DNA of 64,000 nt from Bubalus kerabau (taxonomy: Eukaryota; Chordata; Mammalia; Artiodactyla; Bovidae), in NCBI RefSeq assembly GCF_029407905.1, contig NC_073627.1, positions 143,109,697 through 143,173,696 on the forward strand, written 5' to 3'. The stretch's first letter is position 1, and each line of letters opens with the position of its first letter. Below, piece after piece: positions 33,601 through 46,423 of this stretch. The notes beneath the pieces were generated by a model. It was not told the origin of the DNA. It worked only from the letters and a program-made list of their open reading frames with translations, and made no database searches. Both the position numbers and the translations under genes were made by a program.

Positions 33601-34103
33601 GGGCTCAGCTTCTAGGGGAGAGGAGCCAGGTTCCAGGCTTTGGGAGCCTCACTCCTTTCTGCCCTCAGACACAGGAACTGATGCCCACTTCTAAGGCAGC
33701 TTCCTCTCAACCTGGTCCAGTGTCTGATGGGGCTTCTGACCCTCTCTCTGGGGTTCCTGCAGCTATGCTCCAGAACACCTGGAGCCTTCTGGGCCCTAGA
33801 GATGCCTCTAGAGCTCTGGGCATCTGTAGAGAATTATCACCTCCCTCTTCGCCTTGCAGGAGAGAAGGTACCTGGTGGTGCCAGTGACTTGGTGGCTAGA
33901 GTCTTGGAATTATCTAGCCTGAGCTGTACCTCTTTGCAGACCCAGCCCAGCGCACCTTGCCTGTCCACGCCCAACATCTCCCTCACCCCCCAGACACACT
34001 CACCCAGCTTCACTTGGAGCGGGGATGGTTTGTAATTCATGGCTACTGACTCACCCTCCCGGGCGTCACAGTCTCCGTCTGAGATGGAGGCGGCGGCTGG
34101 GTC
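27478..34103 (-). CDS. FAM219A: FAM219A, protein of unknown function; five coding exons present, first exon outside
   Basis: The minus-strand join 34103-34004, 30934-30832, 30586-30506, 29887-29833, 27636-27478 gives 165 residues plus stop, following human FAM219A (C9orf25, 185 residues) from residue 21 to the end with almost no change. All junctions have GT/AG ends and matching phases. The chain has no signal peptide or membrane segment and looks largely disordered: an acidic start (SDGDCDAREGE), a basic stretch (KQRELARKGSLKNG, QQPKKNN), an acidic Ser-rich block (SDDDFDMSRYSSSGYSS) and a Cys-rich end (CMCCQATSSTACHIQ). Function is unknown. The first roughly 20 residues, encoded by a promoter-proximal exon in human, were not found and probably lie beyond the window. 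Confidence 0.93.
27637..29832 (-). other. FAM219A: FAM219A intron before last exon
   Basis: The intron is short apart from one 1.74-kb BovB insertion (28023-29761). The remaining about 0.45 kb is unique pyrimidine-rich sequence. Confidence 0.8.
28023..29761 (-). mobile_element. BovB LINE, 5'-truncated, same strand as FAM219A
   Basis: Minus-strand frames (29737-29369, 29344-28883, 29091-28336) read as consecutive pieces of the BovB reverse transcriptase, including the palm motif LRYADDITLMAES and the C-terminal MYGCESWTIKKAEHQRIDAF. They are broken by frameshifts, so the copy is dead. It is flanked by a perfect 12-base duplication ttagccccaccc (28011-28022 and 29762-29773). BovB is an RTE-clade LINE thought to have entered ruminants horizontally (established knowledge). 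Confidence 0.93.
29833..29887 (-). CDS. FAM219A: FAM219A coding exon (acidic/Ser-rich)
   Basis: It contributes one base of a split Ser codon, then DDDFDMSRYSSSGYSSAE. The acceptor is ctgcggccag; the donor is GAG followed by GTGAGG. The Ser/Asp composition suggests casein-kinase-type phosphorylation (inference). Confidence 0.94.
30506..30586 (-). CDS. FAM219A: FAM219A coding exon (81 nt, frame-neutral)
   Basis: It encodes the end of Arg, then LVVPNKGYSSLDQSPDEKPL and VALDTD, then two bases of Ser. The acceptor is tctccacccag; the donor is ACAG followed by GTGTGT. At 81 bases with equal phases on both sides, it could be skipped without shifting the frame. Confidence 0.94.
30832..30934 (-). CDS. 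FAM219A: FAM219A coding exon (basic)
   Basis: It completes Glu, then encodes KQRELARKGSLKNGSMGSPV and NQQPKKNNVMART plus two bases of Arg. The acceptor is ttcccctgcag; the donor is ACAAG followed by GTAGGG. Identical or nearly so to human. Confidence 0.95.
31275..31490 (-). repeat. Bov-tA SINE (minus orientation)
   Basis: It reads 'gttagtcactcagttgtgtc' through 'gactgtagcccaccaggctc' to 'ctgaaccaccagggaagccc'. Confidence 0.9.
33140..33274 (-). repeat. CHR-type SINE (minus orientation)
   Basis: 'ttatttatttatttattgac' leads to 'gccagggactgaatccaggc' and then 'gagaccaccaggaattcc'; a diverged CHR copy. Confidence 0.7.
34004..34103 (-). CDS. FAM219A: FAM219A coding exon 2 (most upstream exon in window)
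   Basis: It starts in phase 0 after 'gctttctcccccag' and encodes DPAAASISDGDCDAREGESV then AMNYKPSPLQVKL plus one base. The donor is G followed by GTGAGT. It equals human residues 21-53. The internal Met (AMNYKPS) could serve as a start if an intronic promoter existed, but none was seen. Confidence 0.93.
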
Positions 34104-36911
34104 CTGGGGGAGAAAGCAGGGGGACAGGGAGCTGTTAGGAGGTGAACACAGGGGGCTGTTCTCACCAGTCCTCTGTGGGTATTTCTCCCTGGCAGCAGGT
34201 GGGGTTCAGGAAGGGAGGGATAGACCCGTCTACCATGGAAGGAAGATCGGGAGCTGGGTGGAAAAGTCCAGGATCTCGGCCCTATTTACACCCATCTGGG
34301 TGTCTGTCCTTTAAGTCCCATGTCATCTGCCACCTCCAGGAAGCCTACTGTGATTCTTTAAACCCACAGGACCTTCTCTTGCCTCCCATACTAGTTGCCA
34401 TGCTCCTTAGGGCCCTGCCTTGTTTAGAAAGATCTTTCTAGGTTCCTGTGAGTTTAAGTCTGGATTAAGGTCTGAGCAGGTGCTCCCTGAGACGGGCCTT
34501 CTTCCTCTGTTTCCCCAGCTCTGGCTGATCCCTTCCCAGGATCCAGAGAACTAACTGGCTGAGCCAGGCTAGACTTCCAGGCTGTAGCCATGCAGTTCTG
34601 GTGAGAACGTCTCCATTTCACAGATGGATCCTAAAGAGTGTCTCCCGAGAGAACCTGAATGGTTGGCTTGGAATGGCGGGTGAGAAGACAGACAATGGCA
34701 AGTCAGCCGGTGGCCAGCTCATCCTGTGTTGCCCAGACAGGGCTGGACATGACAGATGACAAGACAGCATGCATTCTGTGCATTGTCCAGGGTCTGGAAC
34801 CATTTTGGTCTCCCTCACTGCCCTCTTTACCAACTTCTTCCCATTGCTATGGGTGTTATGCTGCTCCAAGTCCTACTTTAGCCTCACTATTCTCTCCAGA
34901 ACACCCCTAAATCTCTGCCACAAGATCCAGGGCCTTGTCCTACTCTGCCTCAGTCAGTTGGAAGGCACTGGAGTCATTCACCCTCTCCCTGAGAAACTGA
35001 CAACCAGCCATGGACATAGGATGCTGCCATCCTAACCATCCACCTAGGGTCACAGAGTGGTAAGCCTAAGGTCAGAGGATCGCAGAGAGGCTCCAGTGCT
35101 GTGCCTATTCTGCCTCTGGGGACACGGAGAGCAGACAGGCAGGGAGAATGCTGGAGGATGGGCCCTGTGGGGCCAGGCCCAGGGATCTGAGTGGCTTCTG
35201 GTGACTGTTAAAGGAAAGCTATGCAGCCATTATGGTGGTTTAGTTTCCCTTTAGAAGGAAGCAGGGGGGATGAAAACATGCTTGCCATTAAAGGAAAAGG
35301 GAAAAGTCTAGAATGTTTTGGAGGGAAATCCTGGTCTTGTCTGTGTTTCTTTAGGCCATCCAGAGTGCGAGGCCTGGGTGGGCTGTGTTGCCACAGTGGT
35401 TTGTGAGTTCCCGAGGGCAGAACCCGGGCCTGTGTCCTCTTCTCTGATTCCCAGCCTTAGCTGTCAGGGAATGGTACAGAAGGGTAGAACAGGTGGGGGG
35501 GACTGGGGGCTCAGTGCATGCATCCCAGGCAACCTCCCAAGCCACTGGTCTTTTCAAGTCCTTCATCCTCTGCCTCCCTGGCTCAGCTCCTCCTTGGGAG
35601 ACTGATCTCTGGCAGCACCTGTTCCCTGCTGCCCTGGAGAAGGAGGCCTCTAGTGACCCATCCATGTCTCTCTGTGGTCAAAACAGTGCTGCCTGCAGGG
35701 GACATGGAGACCAGCCAGTGAGCACTAGGCTGCAGGGACACTCACTCCCAAGGCTGCCTGAGCGAGGGCTTCTCAAAGGTAGAACCCACAGACGTGCCTG
35801 TGGGGCCCTCCCAGGGAAGCACGGGCAGATTTCCAATTTCCTTTCCTCTTTCTGTAGTGTTTGTCACATGTCACACACACCATGTCCATTTGGAAAGGGT
35901 TCCTCCCCTGGCTTCCAGGACACTATGCCCCCTGGCTCATCTTGCCTCTTTGACCATCACCTCTGCCTTCTCCCACAGTTAACTTCAAGAACTCAAGTGC
36001 TTGGGCATTTGTGGCTAACTTTTCCCTCCTTGATGCAGATGAGTCCATCAGAGTGTCTTCTCTCAGGCTGGAGGTCCTGGGTGGCAACACTGGAGGGGGC
36101 CAGTGCAGGAAGGATGGGGCCTGAGTGGGAAGCTGTTGAGTGACTCTGGTCACAGGGACCCACATGTGTTCCCTAAGGCCACTGGGATTCCTGAGTGACA
36201 CTGCCAATCCCTTTAGGTCAAGAGCCAGCATGTAAAGCCCTAGACTGCGAGGTCCCATTCAGCATATCCCCATCACTGTCCTTGATGGAAGGCCAACTTT
36301 GAGGCAGGAACAAATATTCTGGCACTGTGCCTGCAAGCTCAAGCCTTCACTGTGGGCTTCCTGTATGTCTTTCCTGGGAAGTGCAGCCAATGCACCATGA
36401 CCACCACATGGAAATATAATCAGGGAGATTAGATGTGAAATATTCATGAATACAAGTATCAGAGAGGAATCCAGGCAGAAGGAAGCATCTGGCTCGAAGA
36501 AATCAGGGAAAATTTAAAATGCCCCCCAAGGACATCTGACAGGAGTTAGCTAGATCCAGAAACTAGAGTGGTGATTAGCAAGGTTATTAATAAACACTCA
36601 GCAGAGACAGACATTGAAATGCATCTCTAACAGCAGCCCATGTTTCTACAACCCTGCATGCAAATTCTCCAAAGACTATAGAGATGATTAATAGCTCAAT
36701 CTCACTGTTTCTGGGATGGAATAAATCAGCTAATGACCAGCGCAAAACCAATATAACTAGAGGAAGGCAGAAGTACCAGAAGAATCTTCAGAGTTAGTCT
36801 GGTCCAGTGATTTTTATTCAACTGTGTTTCCTAAACCCTGGGCCGTGGGCAGGGCTGAGTGCGAAAGGAGAGCAACAGGAGGGGGTCTGGCTTCCCTAAA
36901 ATTAGAATAGA

Positions 36912-37156
36912 TCCATTTTTACATATTTATTTGGCTGTGTCAAGTCTTAGCTGTGGCACACGGGATTCCACTGTGTCATGTGGGATCTTGCATTGCGGTG
37001 CATGGGCTCTCTGGCTGTGGTGTGTAGGCATGTTGCGGCACACAGGGCTTAGCTACTCTGCAACACAGGGGATCCTAGTTCCCGGACCAGGTGTCAAACC
37101 CGCGTCCCCTGCATTCCAAGGTGATTCCCAACCACTGGACCACCAGGGAAATCCCC
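36912..37156 (-). repeat. CHR-type SINE (minus orientation)
   Basis: It reads 'atttatttggctgtgtcaag' through 'ggaccaggtgtcaaacccgc' to 'accactggaccaccagggaa'. The sequence 'agaatagatccatttttat' recurs before and after it (36905 and 37158) as a target-site duplication. Confidence 0.88.
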
Positions 37157-37593
37157 AGAATAGATCCATTTTTATTTCACTTACATAGGAGACTTTCTGC
37201 AAGATTTTGGTTGAAAAAAGGGTTTTATTGCTTTAAAAGAAAGGTGGGAGAGGGAGTTTAAAACACATTGATTTAGCCCAATCTTTTAAAAAAGCTTTAC
37301 TATAGAACTTATTAAATTTACATGAAAACAGAGAAAACAGTATAGTGAGATCCTGGGTACCTATCAAACAAATTACTAGCTTCAACAAATTACCACTTAG
37401 ACTACTCTTTAAAAAAAAAAAATCTTGGTTCCTCCATTTATAACACTAGCTATGTGATCTGGGCTTTAGTTTCTACATCTGTTAAGTGGGGCTTATACTA
37501 ATACCTATGTCAAAGGTTTCTGTGAGGATAAAGTGAGACTATGTAATCTAGTGCTTAATATGCAAGCATTTAGAGTAGTATTTAGTATATATA

Positions 37594-37807
37594 TAGGACT
37601 TCCCTGGTGGTTCAGATGATAAAGCATCTGTCTACAATGCAGGAGACCTGGGTTCGATCCCTGGGTTGGGAAGATTCCCTGGAGAAGGAAATGGCAACCC
37701 ACTCCAGTACTCTTGCCTAGAAAATCCCATGGACGGAGGAGCCTGGTGCAGGCTACCGCCCATGGGGTCACAAAGAGACAGACATGACTGAGTGACTTCA
37801 CTTTCAC
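37594..37807 (+). repeat. Bov-tA SINE with 13-bp target-site duplication
   Basis: Near-consensus Bov-tA ('ggacttccctggtggttcag' to 'gactgagtgacttcactttc'), flanked by tttagtatatata at 37581-37593 and 37808-37820. Confidence 0.93.
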
Positions 37808-38179
37808 TTTAGTATATATACTACATCTTCCACACTCTATGTGTGGTATAGCTATGAGGCTTTTATTAGTACAGGCTCTGTGGGACATACAGCCATGAAC
37901 AGTGTACTCTGGCAGTGACCAATCCACAGCAGCAGCCCTGTCACCACCCAGGTTGGGACCTGGCTTATGTGGGGAGATATCTGCGGAAGAGATGCTCGCT
38001 CAACAGGGTGAGGAGGGGCCTGATCAGGGATCATTCTGTCTCCTCTCTCTCCTCACTTCCTTACGCTGCTTTTCCCTCACTTAGTTATCAGTGGTCAGCC
38101 TGGGGCTCATCAAGATATATAGAAATAGACCCATTCTTAAGGAGTTCCCAGTAATTATCAGTAAATGTAACAAGAGCCA

Positions 38180-39650
38180 TAAATGTAGAGGGAAAGGGAC
38201 AAAGGGAGGGTGGTCAGAGAAAACTTCCCAGAGGAAGACACTTGAAAAGATCTCCAAACATCAGTTTCCCAGTTATCTTAAGAGGAAGGATGTTCAGGGA
38301 ACATCTGCAAAGGCTCAGAAGCCTGGAACTAGCATTGCACATTCAAGAAACAGTCAATATTTTGCTACAGTTGAAACCTAGAAGGTATGATGATGAAGAG
38401 TGACAGGAAATAAAGTTGCAGGGCCAGCAGGGCTCAGATGATGGTGGAAGATGGGCCTTGATTTTGTTCTTTACTCAGAAGATGGTGGCAGAGGAGCCAG
38501 TGAAGCCTTGAGTAGGGGAGTAACATGATGAGGTTTGAGATGGAGAAGGACACTCTAAAAGTCATGTAGAAGATTGGTGGGAAGGAAATGAGACTGGGAT
38601 TTAGGGAACTATTGCAACAGTGCCAGCAAGAGATGACAGAGACCTGAACTAAGCAGAAGATAAAAAGCCATAAAGGAGGATGTTAAAGACAGTAGAGTGG
38701 CAGACCTCAGAGATAAAATGTAGAAGGAGTCCAGACACTCCTAGTTTTCTGTGTGGGGTAACTGGGAAAGGGATGCTTGTAGTAATTATTAAAACAGACA
38801 ATGCAGGAGAAGGTATAACTATGGTCAGGGAAAACCAGATGAGCTCAGTTTGGGACAGGTTGAGCTTTGAAGTGTCTTTTGGACACTAGATGACATCATT
38901 AGTCAGTAGGAATTGAGGTTCAGGATCTCAAGAAAGAGCTGTGGACTGACAGTAATTGAAGCCCACAGAGGAGAATAACCTCAGGGAGAACAAGCACAGT
39001 GAAACAGACAGGAACCAAGAATAGAGTCCTGGAGAGCATCCAACCTTAGGAAATGAGTGGAAGAAGAAGACTGAGTAGGAGCAGAAAGACAAGATGTAGA
39101 AAAAGATCCAGGAAGATATTCAAGCAGTTTTCAGGTGAAACAAATCAACAGTGTCAAACTAATACATGATTCCATAAGATAAAGATAATATTTAGAAGTG
39201 AGGAAGTCATAGGTGACCTCAGCAAACAGAGTTTTGGTTGAATGGTAAGAACAGAGCCCAGAATACAAGGGATGTAGGAGGGAATAGGAGATGAGGAAGT
39301 AGAAACAGTGAACACAGGCTGTTCTCTCAAGGAGCTAAACTGAGAAGACAGAGTGAGAATGAATGACAGTCAGAGAGTTTTGGAGTTGAAGGATTCTTTG
39401 GAGGGAGGGAACACATGACCACTGTTTCACACGGAGGGGAAGAAAATTGAGTAGAAAGGGAGATGTTCGATGGACTATGGTCTTTGAGGAGTCAAGAGAA
39501 GATAGAACCAGAATCAGATGAGAGGAGGAACACTCCTTACTGAAATGGAAGGGAGGTGAAAATGGGTGGAGGATGCAGACAACATGGAGACAGAAAGGTG
39601 GGTGGAAAGTTAAGGGAGTTCATTTCTAAAAGCCTAGTTAAGTAAAAGAA
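38180..39650 (+). repeat. Long ancient interspersed repeat, family not named
   Basis: Purine-rich text such as 'agatggtggcagaggagcca', 'ggggagtaacatgatgaggt', 'caacagtgtcaaactaatac' and 'aagtcataggtgacctcagc' belongs to a recurrent mammalian repeat type that I recognise by pattern but cannot name securely. A second copy appears near 48.3-49.6 kb. Confidence 0.45.
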
Positions 39651-41990
39651 GGGGGAAAATGCTAAGGGGTTTAGGAAAAGAGGGACTGTTGGTGGCTGGA
39701 TAGGAGTGGAAGGAGATCAGACTGGCAGGGGTTTCAGCTACAAATCCTCAACTTTCACCAGCTCTTGATCTTGCCTTCAGGATGAAAGGCACTCTCCGTG
39801 GTGCTGAACAATTTTGCCTTTGTCTTATGGACTGAAAGATGATTCAAGGTAACAACATGATTCAATTTTCGCTTTCCCACAGGAAAGGTAACCTCTGTCC
39901 TCACCTTCAAGCACTAATTTTCAGGAATATGGAAAATGAAATGGATTTAGAATGAGGTATGAAGAGGCAAAGTGCTTGTATCAACATTATCTAACCTCTC
40001 TTTGCCTAACGCACATGAGTTTTTCTCTAGTTTTAGGAGGGAGCTGGTGGAAGCAGTTCTGAGTTATGAAATGCTGAAAGGCTACCTCTGGAATAGTCAT
40101 GTCTGTACCTTGTTCAGTTCCCCTGGGAGAAAGTAGAACAGACTTAGAGCAGGAACAGGAACAGGGCCAGGAGGACAGGTAGTACTGAGAAGGAAAGGAA
40201 AACGGGGTGATCTGGAGCTCAGGCCACTCTCTGATGGGCAGAGAGAAAGCAAGATAGGGTATCAAAGACCAACTCTGTTTCTGTCACAAGTGGTTCAGCT
40301 CAGAAATTCCTGAGGCTGTGGCTCCCTGAAGAGTTATGCCATTCCCCCAAAACATCCCTTGGCAGTAGGTGGTAATAAGCATGTTTAGTCTCAATATTAT
40401 AGAGGGAGATCCAAAAGAATGCAACTCTATGTCTTTCTGTCCAATGCCCATGGCTTGGCAGAAACCTAACGTCCAGTCCAAGAATATTCAGTAGCAGTTT
40501 AGGCATTGGTTAGACCTCTCAGCTTCCCTGCAGATGGCTGTCCATTCAGCCTCTAAGGCATTCCCATCCCTCTCTGGCTCAACATGAGAATCATTTGGCC
40601 AATGACAGTTCCGACTCCAGAGAAGGATCTGAGGTCCTGTGAGTACCATGGTTGGTGAGCTCCCACTTTTATCCCGTCTCCCTCTTTGCTAGCATTTCTG
40701 CCAGGCAACTGGCCAGGACTTCTATCCTTTCAGGACATATTAAGACCCTTAGGGGCCCCACTTATAGGGAAGGACAAAGACCTCTGTTAGGAGTAAGGTC
40801 TTTGGGGGGATATCTGGAAGGCGGTCAGGGAAACATAACGGAGACAGTCTCTCCAAATATTGTTTGTAGCTCTTACAAGGGCGGGGGTGAAGAACAGAAA
40901 AGCTAGGGAAGTCTATGAAGCCTGAATTCGAGAAAGGGATCAGAGGACCCTGCGTAGTTCAGGGAGGCCTCTCTTATCAGTCTAAATCTCTTCACTCTTC
41001 AAGGTTTTTCTCTATAAGAAGACTCAGTTCAAACAAAGTCAATACTGAGTGGCCACTCCTTTCCAGCTCTGGACTGGGTGCTGGTAGTAGGGAAGAAAAC
41101 ACACCTTCTCCACATACACCACACTTCTGCAGAGCATTATGGGATGAAGCAAAGCTCCCTAGAAGGAAGCTGAAAGGATTCTTGTGGCTGGGCTAGAGTT
41201 CAAGAACTCAAGGGGGTCTTGTGTATAGCTGAAGATTTTCTGTTTCCTTAAACAGCTCCTAAGATGGAATTCATTCCCAAAAGAAGCACCACCCACCAAG
41301 CTTTAGTAGCTTTGTGGTGACTGTCATTGGGAGAACCAAAATGCAGAAACCCATGGCTAGAAACAACTTTAGCCATGGCAAGTTTAATAGATTTTTCTAT
41401 TATAAAGAGATACATTCTAAAATTAAAAAATCACATTTAGCTTTACCACTTTGAGGCAATCTTTGTTAATGTTCTAGTGTATCTGAGTCTTTTATGTATA
41501 CTACAGTAGCAACACTAAGGGGCTTCCCTCTCTGGGAGCTGGTGTTTCACCTGTCCTCATGGTTACAGGTGTGGGCCTCTAGGTAGGTACATTGTTGGGT
41601 CTGTGTGGTCCCATCCTTGCTTAGACCAGGTGGATCATCAGAGCATCCCCCAGAATTGGGAAGTGGGGCTTCTACGAGGAGACGTGAAGCTTAAGACTAT
41701 ATATTAGGTAGCAGAGAAGGTCACTGGCAGGGAGACAAGAATAAAGCTGATGTTCAGAAAGAAGAAACACAAGAGATAGAAAGTCTTCCCTTGATTTCAG
41801 GTTCTGGTTCTAGAACTTGTCCCTCTAAGGTTTGATTACATGCCTGTCCTCTTGTATTAGGAGAAAATCTAGTGTCCTTACAGTCTAGTTACCTTTTTAG
41901 GTTAAATTAGCTTGAGTTGGACTTTGTTACTATAATCAGAAAGTATCTGCTAATAATTATTCATAGAACAACATTTAAAGAAAAACCAGT

Positions 41991-42335
41991 TCAGTTCAGT
42001 TCAGTAACTCAGTCGTGTCCGACACTTTGTGACCCCATGAATCGCAGCACACCAGGCCTCCCTGTCCATCACCAACTCCCGGAGTTCACTCAGACTCACG
42101 TCCATCAAGTCAGTGATGCCATCCAGCCATCTCATCCTCTGTTGTCCCCTTCTCCTACTGCCCCCAATCCCTCTCAGCATCAGAGTCTTTTCCAATGAGT
42201 CAACTCTTCGCATGAGGTGGCCAAAGTACTGGAGTTTCAGCTTTAGCATCTTTCCTTCCAAAGAAATCCCAGGGCTGATCTCCTTCAGAATGGACTGGTT
42301 GGATCTTGTTGCAGTCCAAGGGACTCTCAAGAAAA
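41991..42335 (-). mobile_element. BovB LINE 3' end fragment (minus orientation)
   Basis: It begins with the tail repeat 'cagttcagttcagttcagta', then 'agtcagtgatgccatccagc', 'caatgagtcaactcttcgca' and 'gggactctcaag': the reverse complement of the BovB 3' terminus. A short minus-strand frame (42339-42001) is a remnant. Confidence 0.88.
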
Positions 42336-43194
42336 ACATACTGTATCTTATATTCTATATTTTAAAAAATTAGTATTAGGGCATATTTAACTCTCCATAT
42401 TTTTACATAGTTTTCTTAACCATCAGCTTAATGGGTACATGATATCCATAAAGGGGACGTACAATAACTTTTTAACCCTTCACTTATTTTGGACATTTAG
42501 GTGGTTTGCAATATTGCACTATTATAAATCAAAAAGTGTGAATGCTTTTAAGATTCTTGATACATACTGCCAAGCTGCTTTCCCAGAGGATTGTTCCAAT
42601 TTACAATGCTTCTAGTCACAACCAATAGCTATAGCTGGTTTTTTAGTATTTTATTTTTCACTGTGTACCAGGGTATTTCAGGTCATCACATCTATCTACT
42701 GTTTTCCAAGAGAGCTCTTCTCCAGTCCTATTTGCCTGGTTCCCTCTGGGGAATCTTCTTTCAAAGAATAGAATTTCCTCTGGGCATTACCTGCCAGACA
42801 AAATATTCCTGACTTGAAGCTACTGATTAAGAACAAAAGGAGAGAAGACTATTACACTGCAGCTTGGCCAAGGCTCTACATGGAGCACTGTACTGTCAGG
42901 TAGCTGGCTGCCATGCTTCAGCTGGTCCCTGGCCTGTGCACATCAGCTGCAGGCACTGGGACTGAAGCTGCAGGTCCAGGAGGCAAACCTCACCGAGGAG
43001 GTCTCCCTTGCTTTCAGATTTGGGGTGAGACAATGAACCAAAACGGCTCTGGAGTTATTTCAGAAAGATAGGCAGCTCCCACTCCCTTACCTATTATTTA
43101 GTTTTCAAAAATAGCTACTCAGAAACAGGAGAGAAAAGGATGGTGAAAGATACAAAGCTAGCACTGGGATGGCAAAGAATTGGATTCATTTAAA

Positions 43195-43507
43195 AAGAAA
43201 ATTGCATTTATTTATCTTTGGCTATGCTGGGTCTTTGTTGCTGCATAGGCTTTTCTCTAGTTATGGCGGGCAGGGGCTACTCTCTAGTTGCAGTGCGCAG
43301 GTTTCTTATTACAATGACTTCTCTTGTTGCTGAGCACGTGGTTCCACGGCATTTGGGCTTCAGTAATCACAACAAGAGGGCTCAGTACTTGTGGTGCATG
43401 GGCTTAGTTGCTCTGAGGCATGTGGGGTCTCCCTGGACCAGGGATTAAACTGTGTCTCCTGCATTGGCAGGTGGATTCTTTACCACTGAGCCACCAGGGA
43501 AGCCCCA
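43195..43507 (-). repeat. CHR-type SINE, long copy (minus orientation)
   Basis: It reads 'attgcatttatttatctttg' through 'ggaccagggattaaactgtg' to 'accactgagccaccagggaa' and 'gcccc'. An 'attcattt' sequence recurs on both sides (43184-43191; 43509-43517) as the duplication. Confidence 0.85.
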
Positions 43508-45077
43508 GATTCATTTGGGGGAGACAAAGGACCTGTGAATTTTTAAAATGATTTAGAATCCTGCTTTGCCTTCTCTGTGGTTAGGGCTGCTTATCCTAGA
43601 TTGATGCTCTGTTGTTCCTATGCACCTGGAAATCCTATGAACAAAGCCTTTGTCTGGGAGATAGGGCAAATGCCTAACTCAGGGACAACTAGATAGAAAC
43701 AGTGGCTTGGGGGAAGCCTCTGCAAAAAGGCCTAAGGGATGAGCCTCCTGACCCAGGAGACAGGGGCAGGGCCAGAAATTGAGAAACCTTGGTTCCTCTG
43801 AGAGGCTTGACTTGGCCTAGTCCTTGAACTTCATCCCTATCCCCAAGCTCATCCTCTGAGCCAGATATTAAGCAGGCTCCTGTCTTACCTTGGACTGGGC
43901 AGAGACACAGGTCTTAGCCTCTACAGTCTGGTGAACCAAAACGTTTTTGAGTCCCACATCCTGCTCCCCCCGTCACCGCTCCTATTTCAACCTCTTTAGG
44001 GAGAGGCCATCTCACTTAATGGAGAAAGGGGTGAAGGTGTAAAATTCTTTTAAAAAGTAGATCAACAATGGTTGAAGTGATAAATTTTATGTTATATTTA
44101 TTTTACCACAATAAGAAAAAAATGAGGGAAAAAAGAGATTAACTGGTAGGGCCTGAGGCAGAAGAAGATGGTATGAGGGTGGGCAGTGGAGAGGAGGCAG
44201 TCCCTTCTCTTATTTAATTCAGTTTCAGCCAACACAGACTTTGGAGATGAGACTTTGCATAGAAATGATTCCAAAATCAATCAAAATCAAGGGAGTTAAA
44301 GGGGCCAAGGGATCTGCGGTTCTAAGGGCCTTCTACTTGGACAGGGTCCAAAGGAGGCAAAGAAGGGGATTGGATATTCAGGGATAATAGGGCTTTAAGG
44401 AGTGTGGTCCAGAGGACCCTTTGGTTTCTTTCCAGGATGTGGAATCTAGTTCCCCAATGTAAGGAAGGAGGCACAGAACACCAAGGAGAGATGCTGCCAA
44501 GGAATTGATAGAGGGCGTTTGGTTGGAGAGTCCTTGAGACTGGTCCTTTATCCCTGCACATGGTAGGGAGCTGAATCAAGAGAAATGTCAACAAACATTG
44601 ACATTTGGTCTGTACCAGACTACTTGTGGATGGATCTTCATCTGGATCTTGGCTCCAAATCTCACTTGAGGATGTTTGATAAGCTTCCATTACTCAAGAG
44701 ACTGAGCCAAGCCTGCACTGGCTCATAACTCTTCTGGACTCCTGTATTTCCCAAGAAAGCAGTCATCTGAAAGTGTTTGGGATGTCTTCCCAGGGCTGCC
44801 ATCTCTGACCCCTTTCCTCTGGCCTTGGAAGAGTAAAGAGCTATTTGTGTGTGGTGAACAATGGACTTGGAGGGCTGGTATGAAGTAGCTTATCCCCTCT
44901 GTGGCATTTCCTGCCTCTGCCTTTTCTCTGCCTTACAGACTCATCTAACTCTCCAGCCTCCATTATGCCTGGCAAGCACCACTTTTTGCTCATAAAGACG
45001 ACTTGCATCTCTGGCCAGAGCAGTCCCTTGTTCTTTCCTTTTTTTGGTCATCCCAATAATTAAGCACTGGTGAGCTT

Positions 45078-45285
45078 GAAAGTGAAGTGTTAGTCACTCT
45101 GTAATGTCCAACTCTTTGAGACTCCATGGACTATAGCCCGCCAGGCTCTTCTGTCCCTGGGATTCTCTAGACAAGAGTACTGGAGTGGGTAGCCATTTCC
45201 TTCTCCAGGGGATCTTGCAGACCTAGGGATCAAATTTACATTGTAGGCAGATTCTTTACTGTCTGAGCCACCAGGGAAGCTTAAT
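45078..45285 (-). repeat. Bov-tA SINE (minus orientation)
   Basis: It reads 'gttagtcactctgtaatgtc' through 'gactatagcccgccaggctc' to 'ctgagccaccagggaagctt', followed at 45301 by a 20-base A run. Confidence 0.88.
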
Positions 45286-45587
45286 GCTTGCAACTTGTTC
45301 AAAAAAAAAAAAAAAAAAAAGCAATTTGATGTTCACTGAAGACCAACAAGGGGGCAGGCAGGACAAAATGCATTTTGAGGAGGGAAAAACACCAAGACCT
45401 GGTTCTTGCCAAGAAGACTTTAGTCTAAGGTGGGGAATTGACAGGCACACAAATTAGCCTGTTCAAGGCAGAGAGAGGAGCATGAGAGGCAGGAATGCAT
45501 GAAGGGTGGGGGGAGCACAGAGAAGGTGATGGCAGTGGAGGTTGTTTATCCTCCCAGACAAAGAGGGTCAGGCTCTTCTTTGATCAG

Positions 45588-45783
45588 GGGGCTTCCCTTG
45601 TGACTCAGCTGGTAAAGACTCTGCCTGAAATGCAGGGGACCTGGGTTCGATCCCTAGGTTGGGAAGATCCTCTGGGGAAGGGAAAGGCTACCCACACCAG
45701 TAGTTTGGCCTAGAGCATTCCATGGACTGTATAGTCCATGGGGTGGCAAAGAGTCAGACATGACTGAGCAATTTGCACTTTTA
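45588..45783 (+). repeat. Bov-tA SINE
   Basis: The head 'gggcttcccttgtgactcag' runs to the tail 'gactgagcaatttgcacttt'. A short duplication 'ctttgatca' flanks it (45579-45587 and 45785-45793). Confidence 0.88.
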
Positions 45784-46423
45784 CTTTGATCAAAGCAGAG
45801 GATCAGCTCTTAGGTCAACGGGTACTTTGGCAAGAGGACTCAAAGCAATGATTGGTGATGTTTAGCCCTAGGGCTAGGACTCTATTCTCACTACTTTTTA
45901 ATGCTGCTGCTAGTACAACCCCTACTCTGTCACAGGGCACCCAGTCCACCCTGTTTCTGTGGGTCAAGTACAGAGATGCAAGGGGCTCAGTACATCAGGG
46001 GCTTTTCCTTTACCACGAGATGCACAGACAACTCTCCCATAAGGAAGGGTCAAAAGGCTGTAGGTGGGTGGCTGGAAAGTGTTTTCATTGGGAAGGCAAA
46101 CATGAATTCACAGTCCTAAGATAGGGATATGGTAGCTCTGGTGAAACAAACCCTTACTGGCCCCAGCAGTCACATTTACCAGGCCTGTTTTGTGCAGCAG
46201 GGAGGTTGATGCTAAGGTGACTTGGGGGCTCAGGGCCCAGCCCAGGAGAGGAGGAGGTCAGAGAAGGGAGGGAGAAACTCGTGAACCTTATCTGAGTTTC
46301 CCTAGAGAAGTCAGATGGTGGTGGAAGAGTAGGGAGAGGGGAGGTTCTACACTAGCCCAAGCTCAAGGCAAGTTCTCAGCTGTGAAGACAGCCATTTGCT
46401 GGTTATGCATCTCTAGAGGGAAA

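Larger units (their letters stand above)
30935..34003 (-). other. FAM219A: FAM219A intron 2
   Basis: It contains a Bov-tA SINE (31275-31490), AT-rich old LINE-like sequence (about 32380-32760) and a CHR-type SINE (33140-33274). The remainder is unique sequence without coding similarity. Confidence 0.7.
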